From NCBI RefSeq assembly GCF_902706195.1, contig NZ_CACSJO010000005.1, positions 124,001 to 188,000 on the forward strand: a DNA stretch of 64,000 nucleotides, written 5' to 3'. The DNA comes from Novosphingobium sp. 18050. Lineage in GTDB: Bacteria > Pseudomonadota > Alphaproteobacteria > Sphingomonadales > Sphingomonadaceae. The translations under genes were made by a program, and so were the position numbers. Of the stretch, positions 26,075 to 34,413 are shown one piece after another. Numbering within the stretch: position 1 is the stretch's first letter; every line of letters begins with the position of its first letter. A model generated the notes under the pieces. It searched no databases. It was not told where the DNA came from and saw only the letters and a list, made by a program, of their open reading frames with translations.

Positions 26075-26267
26075 TGTGATTCTCCCGAAGAATAATGCCA
26101 AACCTTATGACACTCGTTTCGCAACCGGGCCGGGACATGACAATCGCGCGGGGCAAGGCAACGCCGCGACGATGAATGGCGAAGCCTCGCAGAACGCGGC
26201 GCAGACGCCGGTCACTTTCCTTGCGGCCCTAACGCCCCTCGGGCATTCATTCGGCCGGGAGAAGACC

Positions 26268-27545
26268 ATGACACAATCGCGAACGCTTGACGACATCCGT
26301 GTGGAATTCGATGCGCCGGACAATGTGCCCAACGACCGGATCGTCGACCTGTCCTTTGCCAACGGCAGCGCGCCCAACAACCTCGTCGACCCTTACGAAC
26401 CCTTCGCGTGGCTTAACGGGCCGGACATCCCCCGCCTGCTCTACAACCCGCCGATGCTTTCCGGCCTGGGCGCGATTTCAGGCGCCCGGCGCGGCAACTG
26501 GGTAGTTTCGCATTATGAGGACATCGACCGCGTCTACAGCGACAACGACCACTTCTCGAACTCGGGCACGGCCGAATTCCAGCGCCTGATCGGGGAGACC
26601 TTCAAGTCCATCCCCCTGGCGATCGATCCGCCGGACCATTCCAAGTACCGGCTCTACCTGATGCCGTATTTCAGCCCTTCGCGCATCACCCGCGAACTCG
26701 AGCCGCGCATCCGCTCGGTAGTGGTCGAGATGATCGATGCTGTCGCGGACAAGGGCGAAGTCGATATGGCCTGGGACTTCGGCCGGGTCTATCCGGTGCG
26801 CATCTTCATGGGGCTGATGGGTTTTCCCGACCACATGTTCGAGCAGTTCCTCGACTGGGAATGGGACATCCTCCACTCCGGCACGCTGGAAAAGATGCAG
26901 GCAGCACTGCGCGGCGTGCTGGACTTCCTGCGCGCCTTCATCGCTGAAAAGGAACTCAATCCCGACGAGCATCTCGTCTCCTCCATCGTCCACGGCAAAA
27001 TTGAAGGCCGCGCGCCGACCGAGGACGAGAAGATCGGCATGGTCTGGTTCCTGTGGCTGGGCGGGCTAGACACCGTGGCGGCAACCATCGCCCAGATGTT
27101 CCGCCGCATGGCGATGCAGCCCGATATCCAGCGCCGCATCCGCGAGAAGCCCGAACTCATCAATGGCGCGGTCGAGGAATTCCTCCGCACCCAGCCGATC
27201 CTCTCCTCCACCCGTACCGCGACGCGCGATTTCGAATGGCATGGAGTGCATATCCGCAAGGGCGATTCGGTGCAGTGCCTCAACCCGGCGGGCAACTTCG
27301 ATCCGGTGCGCTTCGAAAACCCGCGCGAATTTGATCCCGAGCGCCGCGCCAACCGACACTTCACGTTTGTGGGCGGCGTGCACATCTGCCTCGGCGCGCA
27401 TCTGGCCCGCCGCGAACTGCGCGTGCTGCTGGAGGAATGGTTTGCCCGCATCCCCGAATTCAAACCCAAGCCGGGTTCGGACACGAGTGTGTTCCCGGGG
27501 CTGCTGTCGATCCGCAACCTGCCCCTGGTCTGGGATGTGAACTGA
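26268..27545 (+). CDS. Cytochrome P450, P450cam-like
   Basis: A 425-residue soluble P450. The I-helix reads WLGGLDTVAA (263-272), the same Asp-Thr oxygen-activation pair as in P450cam (CYP101). The ExxR motif is EFLR (304-307). The heme motif is FTFVGGVHICLGAHLARRE with Cys at about residue 374. The N-terminal part is also of the CYP101/CYP111 type. It should hydroxylate a terpenoid-like or alicyclic substrate with help from a ferredoxin, but none is encoded here. The ATG at 26268 follows GGGAGAAGACC; an in-frame ATG at 26172 is less likely. Confidence 0.87.
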   Translation: MTQSRTLDDIRVEFDAPDNVPNDRIVDLSFANGSAPNNLVDPYEPFAWLNGPDIPRLLYNPPMLSGLGAISGARRGNWVVSHYEDIDRVYSDNDHFSNSGTAEFQRLIGETFKSIPLAIDPPDHSKYRLYLMPYFSPSRITRELEPRIRSVVVEMIDAVADKGEVDMAWDFGRVYPVRIFMGLMGFPDHMFEQFLDWEWDILHSGTLEKMQAALRGVLDFLRAFIAEKELNPDEHLVSSIVHGKIEGRAPTEDEKIGMVWFLWLGGLDTVAATIAQMFRRMAMQPDIQRRIREKPELINGAVEEFLRTQPILSSTRTATRDFEWHGVHIRKGDSVQCLNPAGNFDPVRFENPREFDPERRANRHFTFVGGVHICLGAHLARRELRVLLEEWFARIPEFKPKPGSDTSVFPGLLSIRNLPLVWDVN

Positions 27546-27592
27546 TCGCCCTCCCGGATTTGATCCGAGACGGCTACATCACCTTTGGGAGA

Positions 27593-28357
27593 TCAACCCA
27601 CGACTTCCTTCACCGCCGGGTCCATACGGTAGTCCGGCAACCCATCGAGCGCATTGCGCAGGGCTTCGCTCCAACTGGTGGAAACGGCGGCGAAATAAGG
27701 GTCCGATGCCTCGATCCGGCGCTCATGGCGGGGCGTGAAATGATCCCGCTCGATCACCAGCAGGTCGAGCGGGAGCCCAACCGAAAGGTTCGCCTTGAGC
27801 GTCGAATCGAATGACACCGTCAAAAGCTTGACCGCGCTTTCGAAGCTCATGTCGCGCTCATAACCGCGGATCAGGATCGGGCGGCCGTACTTGGTCTCGC
27901 CGATCTGGAAGAACGGCGTGTCGAAGCTGGCTTCGATGAAGTTGCCTTCGGGATAGATCAGGAAAAGGCGCGGTTCCATGCCCTTGATCTGACCGGCGAC
28001 AATCATCGAGGCGCTGAAAGTGCCGGCAGCGGCCTTCTGGCCGTTGTCGGTCGCACGTTCCTCGATGATGTCCTGCAGCAGGTTGCCCACGATCGAGGCG
28101 ACCTTGAACATCGTCGGCGCTTCCAGCAACGAGTTATGCCGCTCGGACGGGGCCTTGTTGCGTTCTTCCAACTGGCTGACGACGGCCTGCGTGGTGGCGA
28201 GGTTGCCGGCGGTCATGATCGTGATGATACGCTCACCGGGCAGCTCCCAGTGATACATCTTGCGGAAGGTCGAGATGTTGTCGACGCCCGAATTGGTGCG
28301 CGTGTCGCTCATCAAAACGAGCCCGCGATCCAGCATCATGCCCACACAATACGTCAT
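27593..28357 (-). CDS. Anbu proteasome-related peptidase
   Basis: A 254-residue Anbu protein (bacterial ancestral-type 20S proteasome relative). After removal of Met the N-terminus is Thr (TYCVGMMLDRG), the expected nucleophile. SDTRTNSG and the lysine in FRKMYHW supply the remaining active-site positions. Anbu proteins form self-compartmentalised or spiral assemblies in the cytoplasm; a natural substrate is not known. It is the last gene of a four-gene minus-strand operon whose other members are its usual genomic partners. Confidence 0.88.
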   Translation of the reverse strand: MTYCVGMMLDRGLVLMSDTRTNSGVDNISTFRKMYHWELPGERIITIMTAGNLATTQAVVSQLEERNKAPSERHNSLLEAPTMFKVASIVGNLLQDIIEERATDNGQKAAAGTFSASMIVAGQIKGMEPRLFLIYPEGNFIEASFDTPFFQIGETKYGRPILIRGYERDMSFESAVKLLTVSFDSTLKANLSVGLPLDLLVIERDHFTPRHERRIEASDPYFAAVSTSWSEALRNALDGLPDYRMDPAVKEVVG

Positions 28358-28423
28358 CGAACCATCAAACCTTATGCAAACCCGTTTTTATACCGCGCTT
28401 CTCCCTTGCGCGGAGCGGTTCGT

Positions 28424-29287
28424 TCAGCCGCCCTGTACCTGCTGCTGCCCACCTGAAGCGGACTGCTGCTGCTGTGCTCCTACCCTATTTTCGCCGACGG
28501 ACAAATGGACGTCGAGTCTGGTTTCCCCGGCACCGACGGCAATACCCGTAACCGGAGCCGCCTCTCCATAATCGCAACCCGTGGCTACGCGAATGTACCG
28601 CTCATCCGGACAGATCGCGTTCGAGACGTCGAAACCGACCCAGCCAAGGCCCGGAATATGCGCCTCGGCCCAGCCATGACCAGCCTCCTGCTCATCCCGA
28701 TCGTCCATGTGCAGGTAGCCTCCGACGTAACGCATCGGCACGTCGAGCATGCGGCCCGCGCTGATAAAGATGTGCGCGTGGTCCTGGCATACGCCCTTAC
28801 CGGCGGCGAGCGCCTGTTCGGCAGTGGTATGGGCATCGGTCGTGCCGCTGACGTATTCCACCTGACCGGCGATCGCGTTGGAAAGAACGTGGAGATAGCC
28901 CAGCGTATCCGACCGGTCCGCCTCGATTCCCGCCAGCAACTGGCGCACCTTGGGGCCGGGCCTGGTCAGCGGCGTCGGGCGCAGGAAGCACCATAGCGGC
29001 ATGTGCCCGGTATGCGGGCCGGTGATGCCGTTGTTGTCGATCGTGCGGACCGTGCCCTCGCAGGTGACCACCACTTCAGGCACGCCCGGCACGATCGAGA
29101 CGAGATCGGTGTGATTGAAATGCTGGTCGTCGTACGCGGCCTCGGGCTTGGCGCCCGACAGGTCCATGCGCCAGTCGATCACTTCCTGGCCGTGCGTCGA
29201 CTTGGGCTTGAGGCGCAGGCGCTGAAGCCCGTGGGTCACCTTGCCCTCAAAAACGTAGCGCGTGGTATGTTTGACAGTGAGGAGCAC
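28424..29287 (-). CDS. Transglutaminase-like cysteine protease of the Anbu operon
   Basis: A 287-residue transglutaminase-fold protein. The Cys-His-Asp triad is visible as GKGVCQDHAH, GHGWAEAH and GFDVSNA. The N-terminal beta domain (HTTRYVFEGKVTHGLQRLRL) is typical of bacterial transglutaminase-like peptidases. The C-terminus ends in an unusual glutamine-rich tail (two short Q runs separated by SASGG). It starts 11 nt after the alpha-E gene and precedes anbu by 66 nt. Its role is likely proteolysis or amide-bond chemistry on the product of the ATP-grasp protein; this is inferred. Confidence 0.85.
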   Translation of the reverse strand: MLLTVKHTTRYVFEGKVTHGLQRLRLKPKSTHGQEVIDWRMDLSGAKPEAAYDDQHFNHTDLVSIVPGVPEVVVTCEGTVRTIDNNGITGPHTGHMPLWCFLRPTPLTRPGPKVRQLLAGIEADRSDTLGYLHVLSNAIAGQVEYVSGTTDAHTTAEQALAAGKGVCQDHAHIFISAGRMLDVPMRYVGGYLHMDDRDEQEAGHGWAEAHIPGLGWVGFDVSNAICPDERYIRVATGCDYGEAAPVTGIAVGAGETRLDVHLSVGENRVGAQQQQSASGGQQQVQGG

Positions 29288-29298
29288 GAAAGGCCCTC

Positions 29299-30246
29299 CT
29301 ACTCGCTGAAACGGTAATCGGCGGCGATGGCGCTGCCGATCTCGATGGTCTTGCCGATGAAATCCTGCAGGAATTCATGCAGGCCACCCTCAAAGATTTC
29401 TTCGATGGTGACCTGGTTGAGCTTGTCACCAGCATCGCGCAGCAACTGGTGGGCAGGCACCTCGTGGCCATATTCCTTGGCGAGGCCCGCCATGTTGCTG
29501 CGGATCTTGTCGTAGGAGAAGACCAGGCTGCGCGGGAACTGGCCATCGAGGATCAGGAAGCGGGCGATGCCGCGCGGGTCCATGGACCCTGCGTTGAGCC
29601 ACGTATAGGCACGGTTGCCCGCGACCGAGCGCAGCAGCGTGTCCCACTGCACATTGTCGAGGCTGGAGCCGACCCAGGCCGCCGAAGGCAGCAGCACGTA
29701 ATACTTCACGTCGAGAATGCGCGCGGTGTTATCCGCCCGCTCGATGAAGGTGCCGATGCGCGAGAAGTTGAAAACCTCGTTCCTCAGCATCGTGCCTTCG
29801 AGCGCGCCGCGCACCAGCGTACCTATGCGGCGGATTTCGCGCAGCACTTCGCCCAGGTTCGTCTCGCGTACCGGGCGCGAGAGCAGGTCGCGCAAGTGCA
29901 TCCAGCCTTCGTTAGTGGTTTCCCATACGGCATTGGTGATGCTGGTACGCACGACGCGGGCATTGGTGCGCGCGTTCTCGACCATAGCCAGCACCGAACC
30001 GGGATTGTCCCGGTCGCGCAGCAGGTAGTTGAAAACCTGCGAGCCGCCGAAGTCCGTATGCTTCGAGCAATAGTCCTCCAGCATGCCGGTGGTGGTGAGG
30101 ACCGACTTCCATTCCTCATCCTGCGACTGGCGGTTGCCCCGCGTCAGGGCGAGGTGAAAACCCACGTCGATCAGGCGTGCGGTATTTTCCGCCCGTTCGA
30201 GATAACGGGACATCCAGAATACGCCGCTGGCTCCGCGTCCGAGCAT
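29299..30246 (-). CDS. Alpha-E domain protein of the Anbu operon
   Basis: A 315-residue, mostly alpha-helical protein of the alpha-E family. The N-terminal RGASGVFWMSRYLERAENTA is its signature. It is always found near ATP-grasp and transglutaminase-like genes and is thought to act with them in a peptide- or amide-forming system, but its chemistry is unknown. It starts 13 nt after the ATP-grasp gene. Confidence 0.85.
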   Translation of the reverse strand: MLGRGASGVFWMSRYLERAENTARLIDVGFHLALTRGNRQSQDEEWKSVLTTTGMLEDYCSKHTDFGGSQVFNYLLRDRDNPGSVLAMVENARTNARVVRTSITNAVWETTNEGWMHLRDLLSRPVRETNLGEVLREIRRIGTLVRGALEGTMLRNEVFNFSRIGTFIERADNTARILDVKYYVLLPSAAWVGSSLDNVQWDTLLRSVAGNRAYTWLNAGSMDPRGIARFLILDGQFPRSLVFSYDKIRSNMAGLAKEYGHEVPAHQLLRDAGDKLNQVTIEEIFEGGLHEFLQDFIGKTIEIGSAIAADYRFSE

Positions 30247-30259
30247 CAGTGTCTACCCC

Positions 30260-31696
30260 TCACTCGTCCAGCACCCAGCTATCCTTGGTGCCTCCGCCTT
30301 GCGAGGAATTGACCACGAGGGATCCTTTCTTGAGCGCCACGCGGGTCAGGCCGCCGGGCGTGATGTCGATGCCGTCGGGCGAAACCAGCACGAAGGGCCG
30401 GAGGTCCAGATGCCGAGGCGCGAGGCCTTCCTTGGTGAAGATCGGACAGGTCGACAGCGAAAGCGTGGGCTGAGCGATGTAGTTCGACGGCTTGGCTCGC
30501 AGCTTCTGCTCGAAATCGGCGATCTCCTTTTTCGAGGAGGTCGGGCCGATCAGCATCCCGTACCCCCCCGATCCGTGAACTTCCTTGACGACGAGATCAG
30601 CCAGATTGTCGAGCACATAGCCCAGCGAATCGGCTTCCGAGCAGCGCCATGTCGGCACGTTCTGCAGGATCGGCTTCTCGCCGGTGTAGAACTCGACGAT
30701 CTCGGGCATGTAGCTGTAGATCGCCTTGTCGTCGGCGATGCCGGTGCCGGGCGCATTGGCGATCGTGACGCCGCCAGAGCGGTAGACGTCGAAGATGCCC
30801 GCCACGCCCAACTGCGAGTTGGGATTGAAGCTGAGCGGGTCGAGATAATCATCGTCCACACGGCGGTAAATGACGTCGATTGCCTTGTAGCCGGTGGTCG
30901 TGCGCATGCACACGCGCCCGTCGACGACGCGCAGGTCGTTTCCTTCCACCAGTTCCGCACCCATCTGGTCGGCTAGGAAGGCGTGTTCGAAATAGGCCGA
31001 GTTGAAGATGCCCGGCGTCAGCACTGCCACCACGGGGCGCTTGCCACCTTTATAAGCAGGCGGGGCGCAGGCGCGAAGGCTGCGGGCAAGGCGGCGCGGA
31101 TAGTCCGAAACCGGGCGTACCGGGATCTTGGTGAACAGTTCCGGGAACATCGCCATCATCGTCTCGCGGTTCTCGAGCATGTACGAGACGCCGGAGGGGG
31201 TGCGGGCGTTATCTTCCAGCACCATGAAATCGTCCGGCCCGGTTCGCACCAGATCGATGCCGACGACATGAGTATAGACGCCGCCCGGCGGCGTGAAGCC
31301 GATCATCTGCGAGAGGAAGGCCTCGTTGTTGCGAAGCGCCTCAATCGGCAAACGGCCGGAACGGATAATTTCCTGGCGGTGGTAGAGGTCCTGCAGGAAG
31401 GCGTTGAGCGCCCTCACCCGCTGTTCGATACCGCGCGTCAACTTGCGCCATTCGCGCGCAGTGATGATCCGGGGGATCATATCGAAAGGAATAAGCCGCT
31501 CTTCAGCAGCATCGTCGCCGTATACGTTGAAGGTGATACCGATGCGGCGGAAGAAACGCTCCGCTTCGGCGTCCTGTCTTCTCAGCCAGCTTTTGTCCTG
31601 GCTATCGAACCACTGACGATATTCGGCGTAAGCAGGACGAACAGAGCCGTCCGCATTGAGCATCTCGTCGAAATTCGTACCGCTCTCAGCCGACAT
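30260..31696 (-). CDS. Circularly permuted type 2 ATP-grasp protein
   Basis: A 478-residue circularly permuted ATP-grasp ligase (formerly DUF404/DUF407). Typical segments are YGDDAAEERLIPFDMIPRI, VLEDNARTPSGVSYMLENR, and VVKEVHGSGGYGMLIGP, with the Gly-rich ATP-binding loop in the last. It probably forms an amide bond with ATP in a small-peptide pathway. It heads the Anbu operon. The ATG at 31696 follows CAGGGAG; an upstream in-frame ATG would place that site inside the coding region. Confidence 0.87.
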   Translation of the reverse strand: MSAESGTNFDEMLNADGSVRPAYAEYRQWFDSQDKSWLRRQDAEAERFFRRIGITFNVYGDDAAEERLIPFDMIPRIITAREWRKLTRGIEQRVRALNAFLQDLYHRQEIIRSGRLPIEALRNNEAFLSQMIGFTPPGGVYTHVVGIDLVRTGPDDFMVLEDNARTPSGVSYMLENRETMMAMFPELFTKIPVRPVSDYPRRLARSLRACAPPAYKGGKRPVVAVLTPGIFNSAYFEHAFLADQMGAELVEGNDLRVVDGRVCMRTTTGYKAIDVIYRRVDDDYLDPLSFNPNSQLGVAGIFDVYRSGGVTIANAPGTGIADDKAIYSYMPEIVEFYTGEKPILQNVPTWRCSEADSLGYVLDNLADLVVKEVHGSGGYGMLIGPTSSKKEIADFEQKLRAKPSNYIAQPTLSLSTCPIFTKEGLAPRHLDLRPFVLVSPDGIDITPGGLTRVALKKGSLVVNSSQGGGTKDSWVLDE

Positions 31697-31705
31697 TTTG
31701 ACTCC

Positions 31706-31728
31706 CTGTTGCACAAGTGATGCAACAG
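31706..31728 (-). promoter_or_regulatory. Inverted repeat before the Anbu operon
   Basis: CTGTTGCA and TGCAACAG form perfect 8-bp arms separated by 7 bases. The repeat ends where the ribosome-binding site of the ATP-grasp gene begins. It could be an operator near the start site, or a leader hairpin that controls access to the ribosome-binding site. Confidence 0.45.
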
Positions 31729-31867
31729 GAATCGGGACTTGCCAAGCACTCTCGCTGCATGTGCGAAGAAAATTTAACGCTGACGAGAAACGGCTTAAAT
31801 CAGACTGTTTTGATCGTTAATTACTGCTTGAGACATGATGGTCGGCGTCATTACGGTCTGGCGGCTG

Positions 31868-32497
31868 TCAGCCGAGCAGCCCGCGCCTCGCAAGGTCCGC
31901 ACGCAGCGCCCCCGCCTCGTGGAAGTGATGAACCTGCCAGCCGAGCGTCCGGGCGGCGTCGATATTGGCGGCATTATCATCAATGAACAGCATCGCGGCG
32001 GGCGCATGGCCGAATCGGCGGGCAGCAAGGTCGAAGATGCGCGCATCCGGTTTGGCGATCTTCTCGTCGCCTGAAACGACGATATCGCCGAACAGATCGA
32101 ACAGCGCCTCGCCCGCGCGATAGTCGCGCCAGAACTGGCTGGCAAAGTTGGTGATGGCGAACAGCGGCACGGACCGCGCGGCCAGTTCGCGCACGATCTC
32201 GTGACTGCCGGGAACGTTGCCGGGAATCGTCTCGCCGAAGCGCGTGGCATATGCGTCGAGCAGGTCGTCGTGGCCGGGAAACTCGGCCTTGCGGGTAGCG
32301 ACCATCTCGCCCAGGTCGCGCCCGGCATCGTGCTCGAAGTGCCACGCTTCGGTGACGACATTCGCCATGAACCAGTCGAGCCGCGCAGGCTCGTCGATCA
32401 GCCGCGCGAACAGGCGGCGCATGTCCCATTGGACGAGCACCCGCCCGACGTCGAAGACGACCGCTTCGACCGGAGAACATGCATCGACGACAGACAT
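31868..32497 (-). CDS. HAD-superfamily hydrolase (YihX-like phosphatase)
   Basis: A 209-residue HAD phosphatase. Motif I is VVFDVGRVLV, with Gly at the usual second Asp position as in YihX/epoxide-hydrolase-like members. Motif II is AITNFAS, motif III is AKPDARIF, and motif IV is FIDDNAANI. It should dephosphorylate a small sugar or nucleotide phosphate. The start at 32497 has GGGGGT upstream, but that lies in the arm of a hairpin; an earlier ATG at 32548 with AAGGCGG is an equally good candidate and would add 17 residues. It lies downstream of rpmJ on the same strand. Confidence 0.78.
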   Translation of the reverse strand: MSVVDACSPVEAVVFDVGRVLVQWDMRRLFARLIDEPARLDWFMANVVTEAWHFEHDAGRDLGEMVATRKAEFPGHDDLLDAYATRFGETIPGNVPGSHEIVRELAARSVPLFAITNFASQFWRDYRAGEALFDLFGDIVVSGDEKIAKPDARIFDLAARRFGHAPAAMLFIDDNAANIDAARTLGWQVHHFHEAGALRADLARRGLLG

Positions 32498-32501
32498 GAC
32501 A

Positions 32502-32526
32502 AGACCCCCGCAAGTGGCGGGGGTCT
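32502..32526 (-). terminator. Hairpin at the ribosome-binding site of the HAD gene
   Basis: AGACCCCCGC pairs with GCGGGGGTCT across a 5-base loop. It lies downstream of rpmJ and directly before the ATG at 32497. It may end part of the rpmJ transcription and also hide the HAD ribosome-binding site. Another short stem, CCCGCC/GGCGGG, lies at 32561-32578. Confidence 0.5.
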
Positions 32527-32594
32527 CATGCATTCGACGCGAAACCATCCGCCTTGTTCACCCGCCGGTAGAGGCGGGCTTCAGGCGAAAAGGA

Positions 32595-32720
32595 TCAGCC
32601 CTGGCGGGCTTTGAAGCGGCGATTGGTCTTGTTGATCACGTAAGTACGACCGCGGCGACGGATCACGCGGTTGTCACGGTGGCGGCCCTTGAGCGACTTG
32701 AGGCTGTTGCGAATCTTCAT
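32595..32720 (-). CDS. rpmJ: 50S ribosomal protein L36
   Basis: A 41-residue L36, too short for most gene finders. The sequence starts [18 protein letters not shown] and ends NRRFKARQG. It is the zinc-free form: no Cys residues are present at all, as in most alphaproteobacteria and the YkgO-type paralogues. It binds 23S rRNA in the large subunit. The gene stands apart from the main ribosomal protein cluster, as usual for this type. Confidence 0.93.
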   Translation of the reverse strand: MKIRNSLKSLKGRHRDNRVIRRRGRTYVINKTNRRFKARQG

Positions 32721-32947
32721 GGTCTATCTCGTCCGTGTCGTGTCTGGGCGGTTACCGACCGCCGGAAATTCGAAGTGGCGCCGTTAGTGGTAGCAGAGCG
32801 CGAAGTCAAGCAGGCTGCTCGATTCGAAGGCCGTTGCAGTTGATTTCACAAGGCCTATCTACACTGTTCATCTGCGGGCAACTTGCCGCGCGCATAACAG
32901 GTTCACGGGCGCGACCCCACCGAATTCGGACAAAAACGATACCCATC

Positions 32948-33685
32948 ATGAAAAAGCTCGAAGGCGCGGCGATCGCCGCAGGCATCGCCGCCATGCTCCT
33001 CGCCTCCTCAACCGCCCAGGCGCAGTGGGGACCGGGATATGGGCGCGGATGGGGCGGCGGATATCGCGGTTCCGGCTGGGGCAGTTCGTTCGATTCGCCG
33101 CGCGTCAACAATTCGCGCACGCACGATTCGCGTGAAGGCCGGGTCGAAGTCAGCCGCTTTGTCAGCAGCGATCCCGCCTCAGTCGCCGAACTGGGCAAGG
33201 GTCCGGTCTCGGTCGAATCCGAATCGGGTGACGGGCCTTGGGTCGAGGCGAGCATGCGCCGCACTTTCGAGGCGGCAATCGTCGACGCCCTCGTGGGCGC
33301 GGGCTACGACACGCTTCACCCCGACGTCCCGCAGCCGCAGATCACCAAACTGAAGATTTCGCGTCAGGTCCTGACCCCGGCCGAGGAAAAGCGAAGCCCC
33401 GTCAGCGGTACCGCCGCGATCGAGACCGGCACCTACGGCACCGGCTATGGCCTTGGTATCAACGTCGACCTGACCAAACCGCGCTCCGCCCTGGTTTCCA
33501 CCCGACTCGATGCGCGAATCGTCGAGAAGGACAGCGGCAAGGTCCTGTGGGAAGGCTACGCCACGATCGCCACCCGCGAAGGCGACGGCAAGTGGAGCGA
33601 CGGCATGATCGCCATCAAGCTGGCCGGCGCATTGTTCGACAACTTTCCCAAGGCCGACGCGATCGCGCCCGGCAACGCAGGCTGA
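32948..33685 (+). CDS. Exported DUF4136-type protein
   Basis: A 245-residue exported protein. A signal peptide ends in SSTAQAQWG and is followed by a Gly/Arg/Tyr-rich low-complexity stretch (GPGYGRGWGGGYRGSGWG). The rest matches DUF4136-like envelope proteins, with RRTFEAAIVDALVGAGY and KVLWEGYATIATREG. No function is known. A shorter relative follows 83 bp downstream on the same strand, so this looks like a tandem duplication. No clear ribosome-binding site precedes the ATG at 32948. Confidence 0.65.
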   Translation: MKKLEGAAIAAGIAAMLLASSTAQAQWGPGYGRGWGGGYRGSGWGSSFDSPRVNNSRTHDSREGRVEVSRFVSSDPASVAELGKGPVSVESESGDGPWVEASMRRTFEAAIVDALVGAGYDTLHPDVPQPQITKLKISRQVLTPAEEKRSPVSGTAAIETGTYGTGYGLGINVDLTKPRSALVSTRLDARIVEKDSGKVLWEGYATIATREGDGKWSDGMIAIKLAGALFDNFPKADAIAPGNAG

Positions 33686-33768
33686 CGGGAACCTGCGGGC
33701 CTGCGCTGCGCTTGCATCAGCATGACGCAGCAGGCAAACTTTGCCGGTAACAAGGCTGGAGAGGACAA

Positions 33769-34413
33769 ATGGCGATGATCGAGCGCAGGTTCCCCGCGCG
33801 GCGGCGCGATGCGCGCCTGGGCGCTGCCCTTGCCCTTGCGGCCAGCCTCGCACTTTCAGCCTGCGTCGCACCCGTCGGCCCGGTCGAGGTAACGCGCTTC
33901 CATGCGCCCGACACCACGCGCCTTGGCCGAGGCACGATCCGCGTCGAGCCTGCGCCAGGTCAGGCCGATACCCTCGAATTCCGCACATATGCCGCCTCGG
34001 TCGCACGGGAACTGACCCGTTTCGGCTATAGCGAACCCCTTCCCGGCGCCGCGCCCAGCCAGCAGGTCGCCCTGCTCACGCTGGAGCGCCAGACCTTCAA
34101 GCCCGAGCGTGGTCGCAGCCCGGTTTCGGTCGGCATGGGCGGAGCGACGGGCGGATATGGCTCGGGCGTCGGCATGGGCATCGGCATAGACCTTTCCGGC
34201 CCGCCCAAGGACCAGGTGGGCACCCGCGTCTTTGTGGCCATTCGCGAGCGGGCGGCGCCCGATACCGCGACGGCCTTGTGGGAAGGACGGGCAATGTTCA
34301 CCGTCCGCAGCGATTCGCCGCTGGCACAGGCACCGCTCGGTTCGGCGAAATTGGCCGAAGCGTTGTTCAAGGGGTTTCCGGGGCAGTCCGGCGAAACTAT
34401 TCAGGTAAGATGA
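33769..34413 (+). CDS. DUF4136-like lipoprotein
   Basis: A 214-residue lipoprotein (signal ending in ALSACVAP). The layout parallels the preceding protein: an N-terminal beta segment, a Gly-rich central stretch ([19 protein letters not shown]) and a closing [12 protein letters not shown] region. The two are probably paralogues, but this one is lipid-anchored. CTGGAGAGG precedes the ATG. The last four bases overlap the start of the M14 carboxypeptidase gene (ATGA). Function is unknown. Confidence 0.65.
   Translation: MAMIERRFPARRRDARLGAALALAASLALSACVAPVGPVEVTRFHAPDTTRLGRGTIRVEPAPGQADTLEFRTYAASVARELTRFGYSEPLPGAAPSQQVALLTLERQTFKPERGRSPVSVGMGGATGGYGSGVGMGIGIDLSGPPKDQVGTRVFVAIRERAAPDTATALWEGRAMFTVRSDSPLAQAPLGSAKLAEALFKGFPGQSGETIQVR

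Noticed and set aside
27555..27567. A small CGGAT-TTG-ATCCG stem between the P450 and Anbu genes
   Set aside because: Only five base pairs with no U-run; too weak to call a terminator.
31700..31760. A possible sigma-54 promoter (TTGGCA...TTGCA) before the ATP-grasp gene
   Set aside because: The GG and GC elements are about 20 bp apart, whereas sigma-54 needs about 11.
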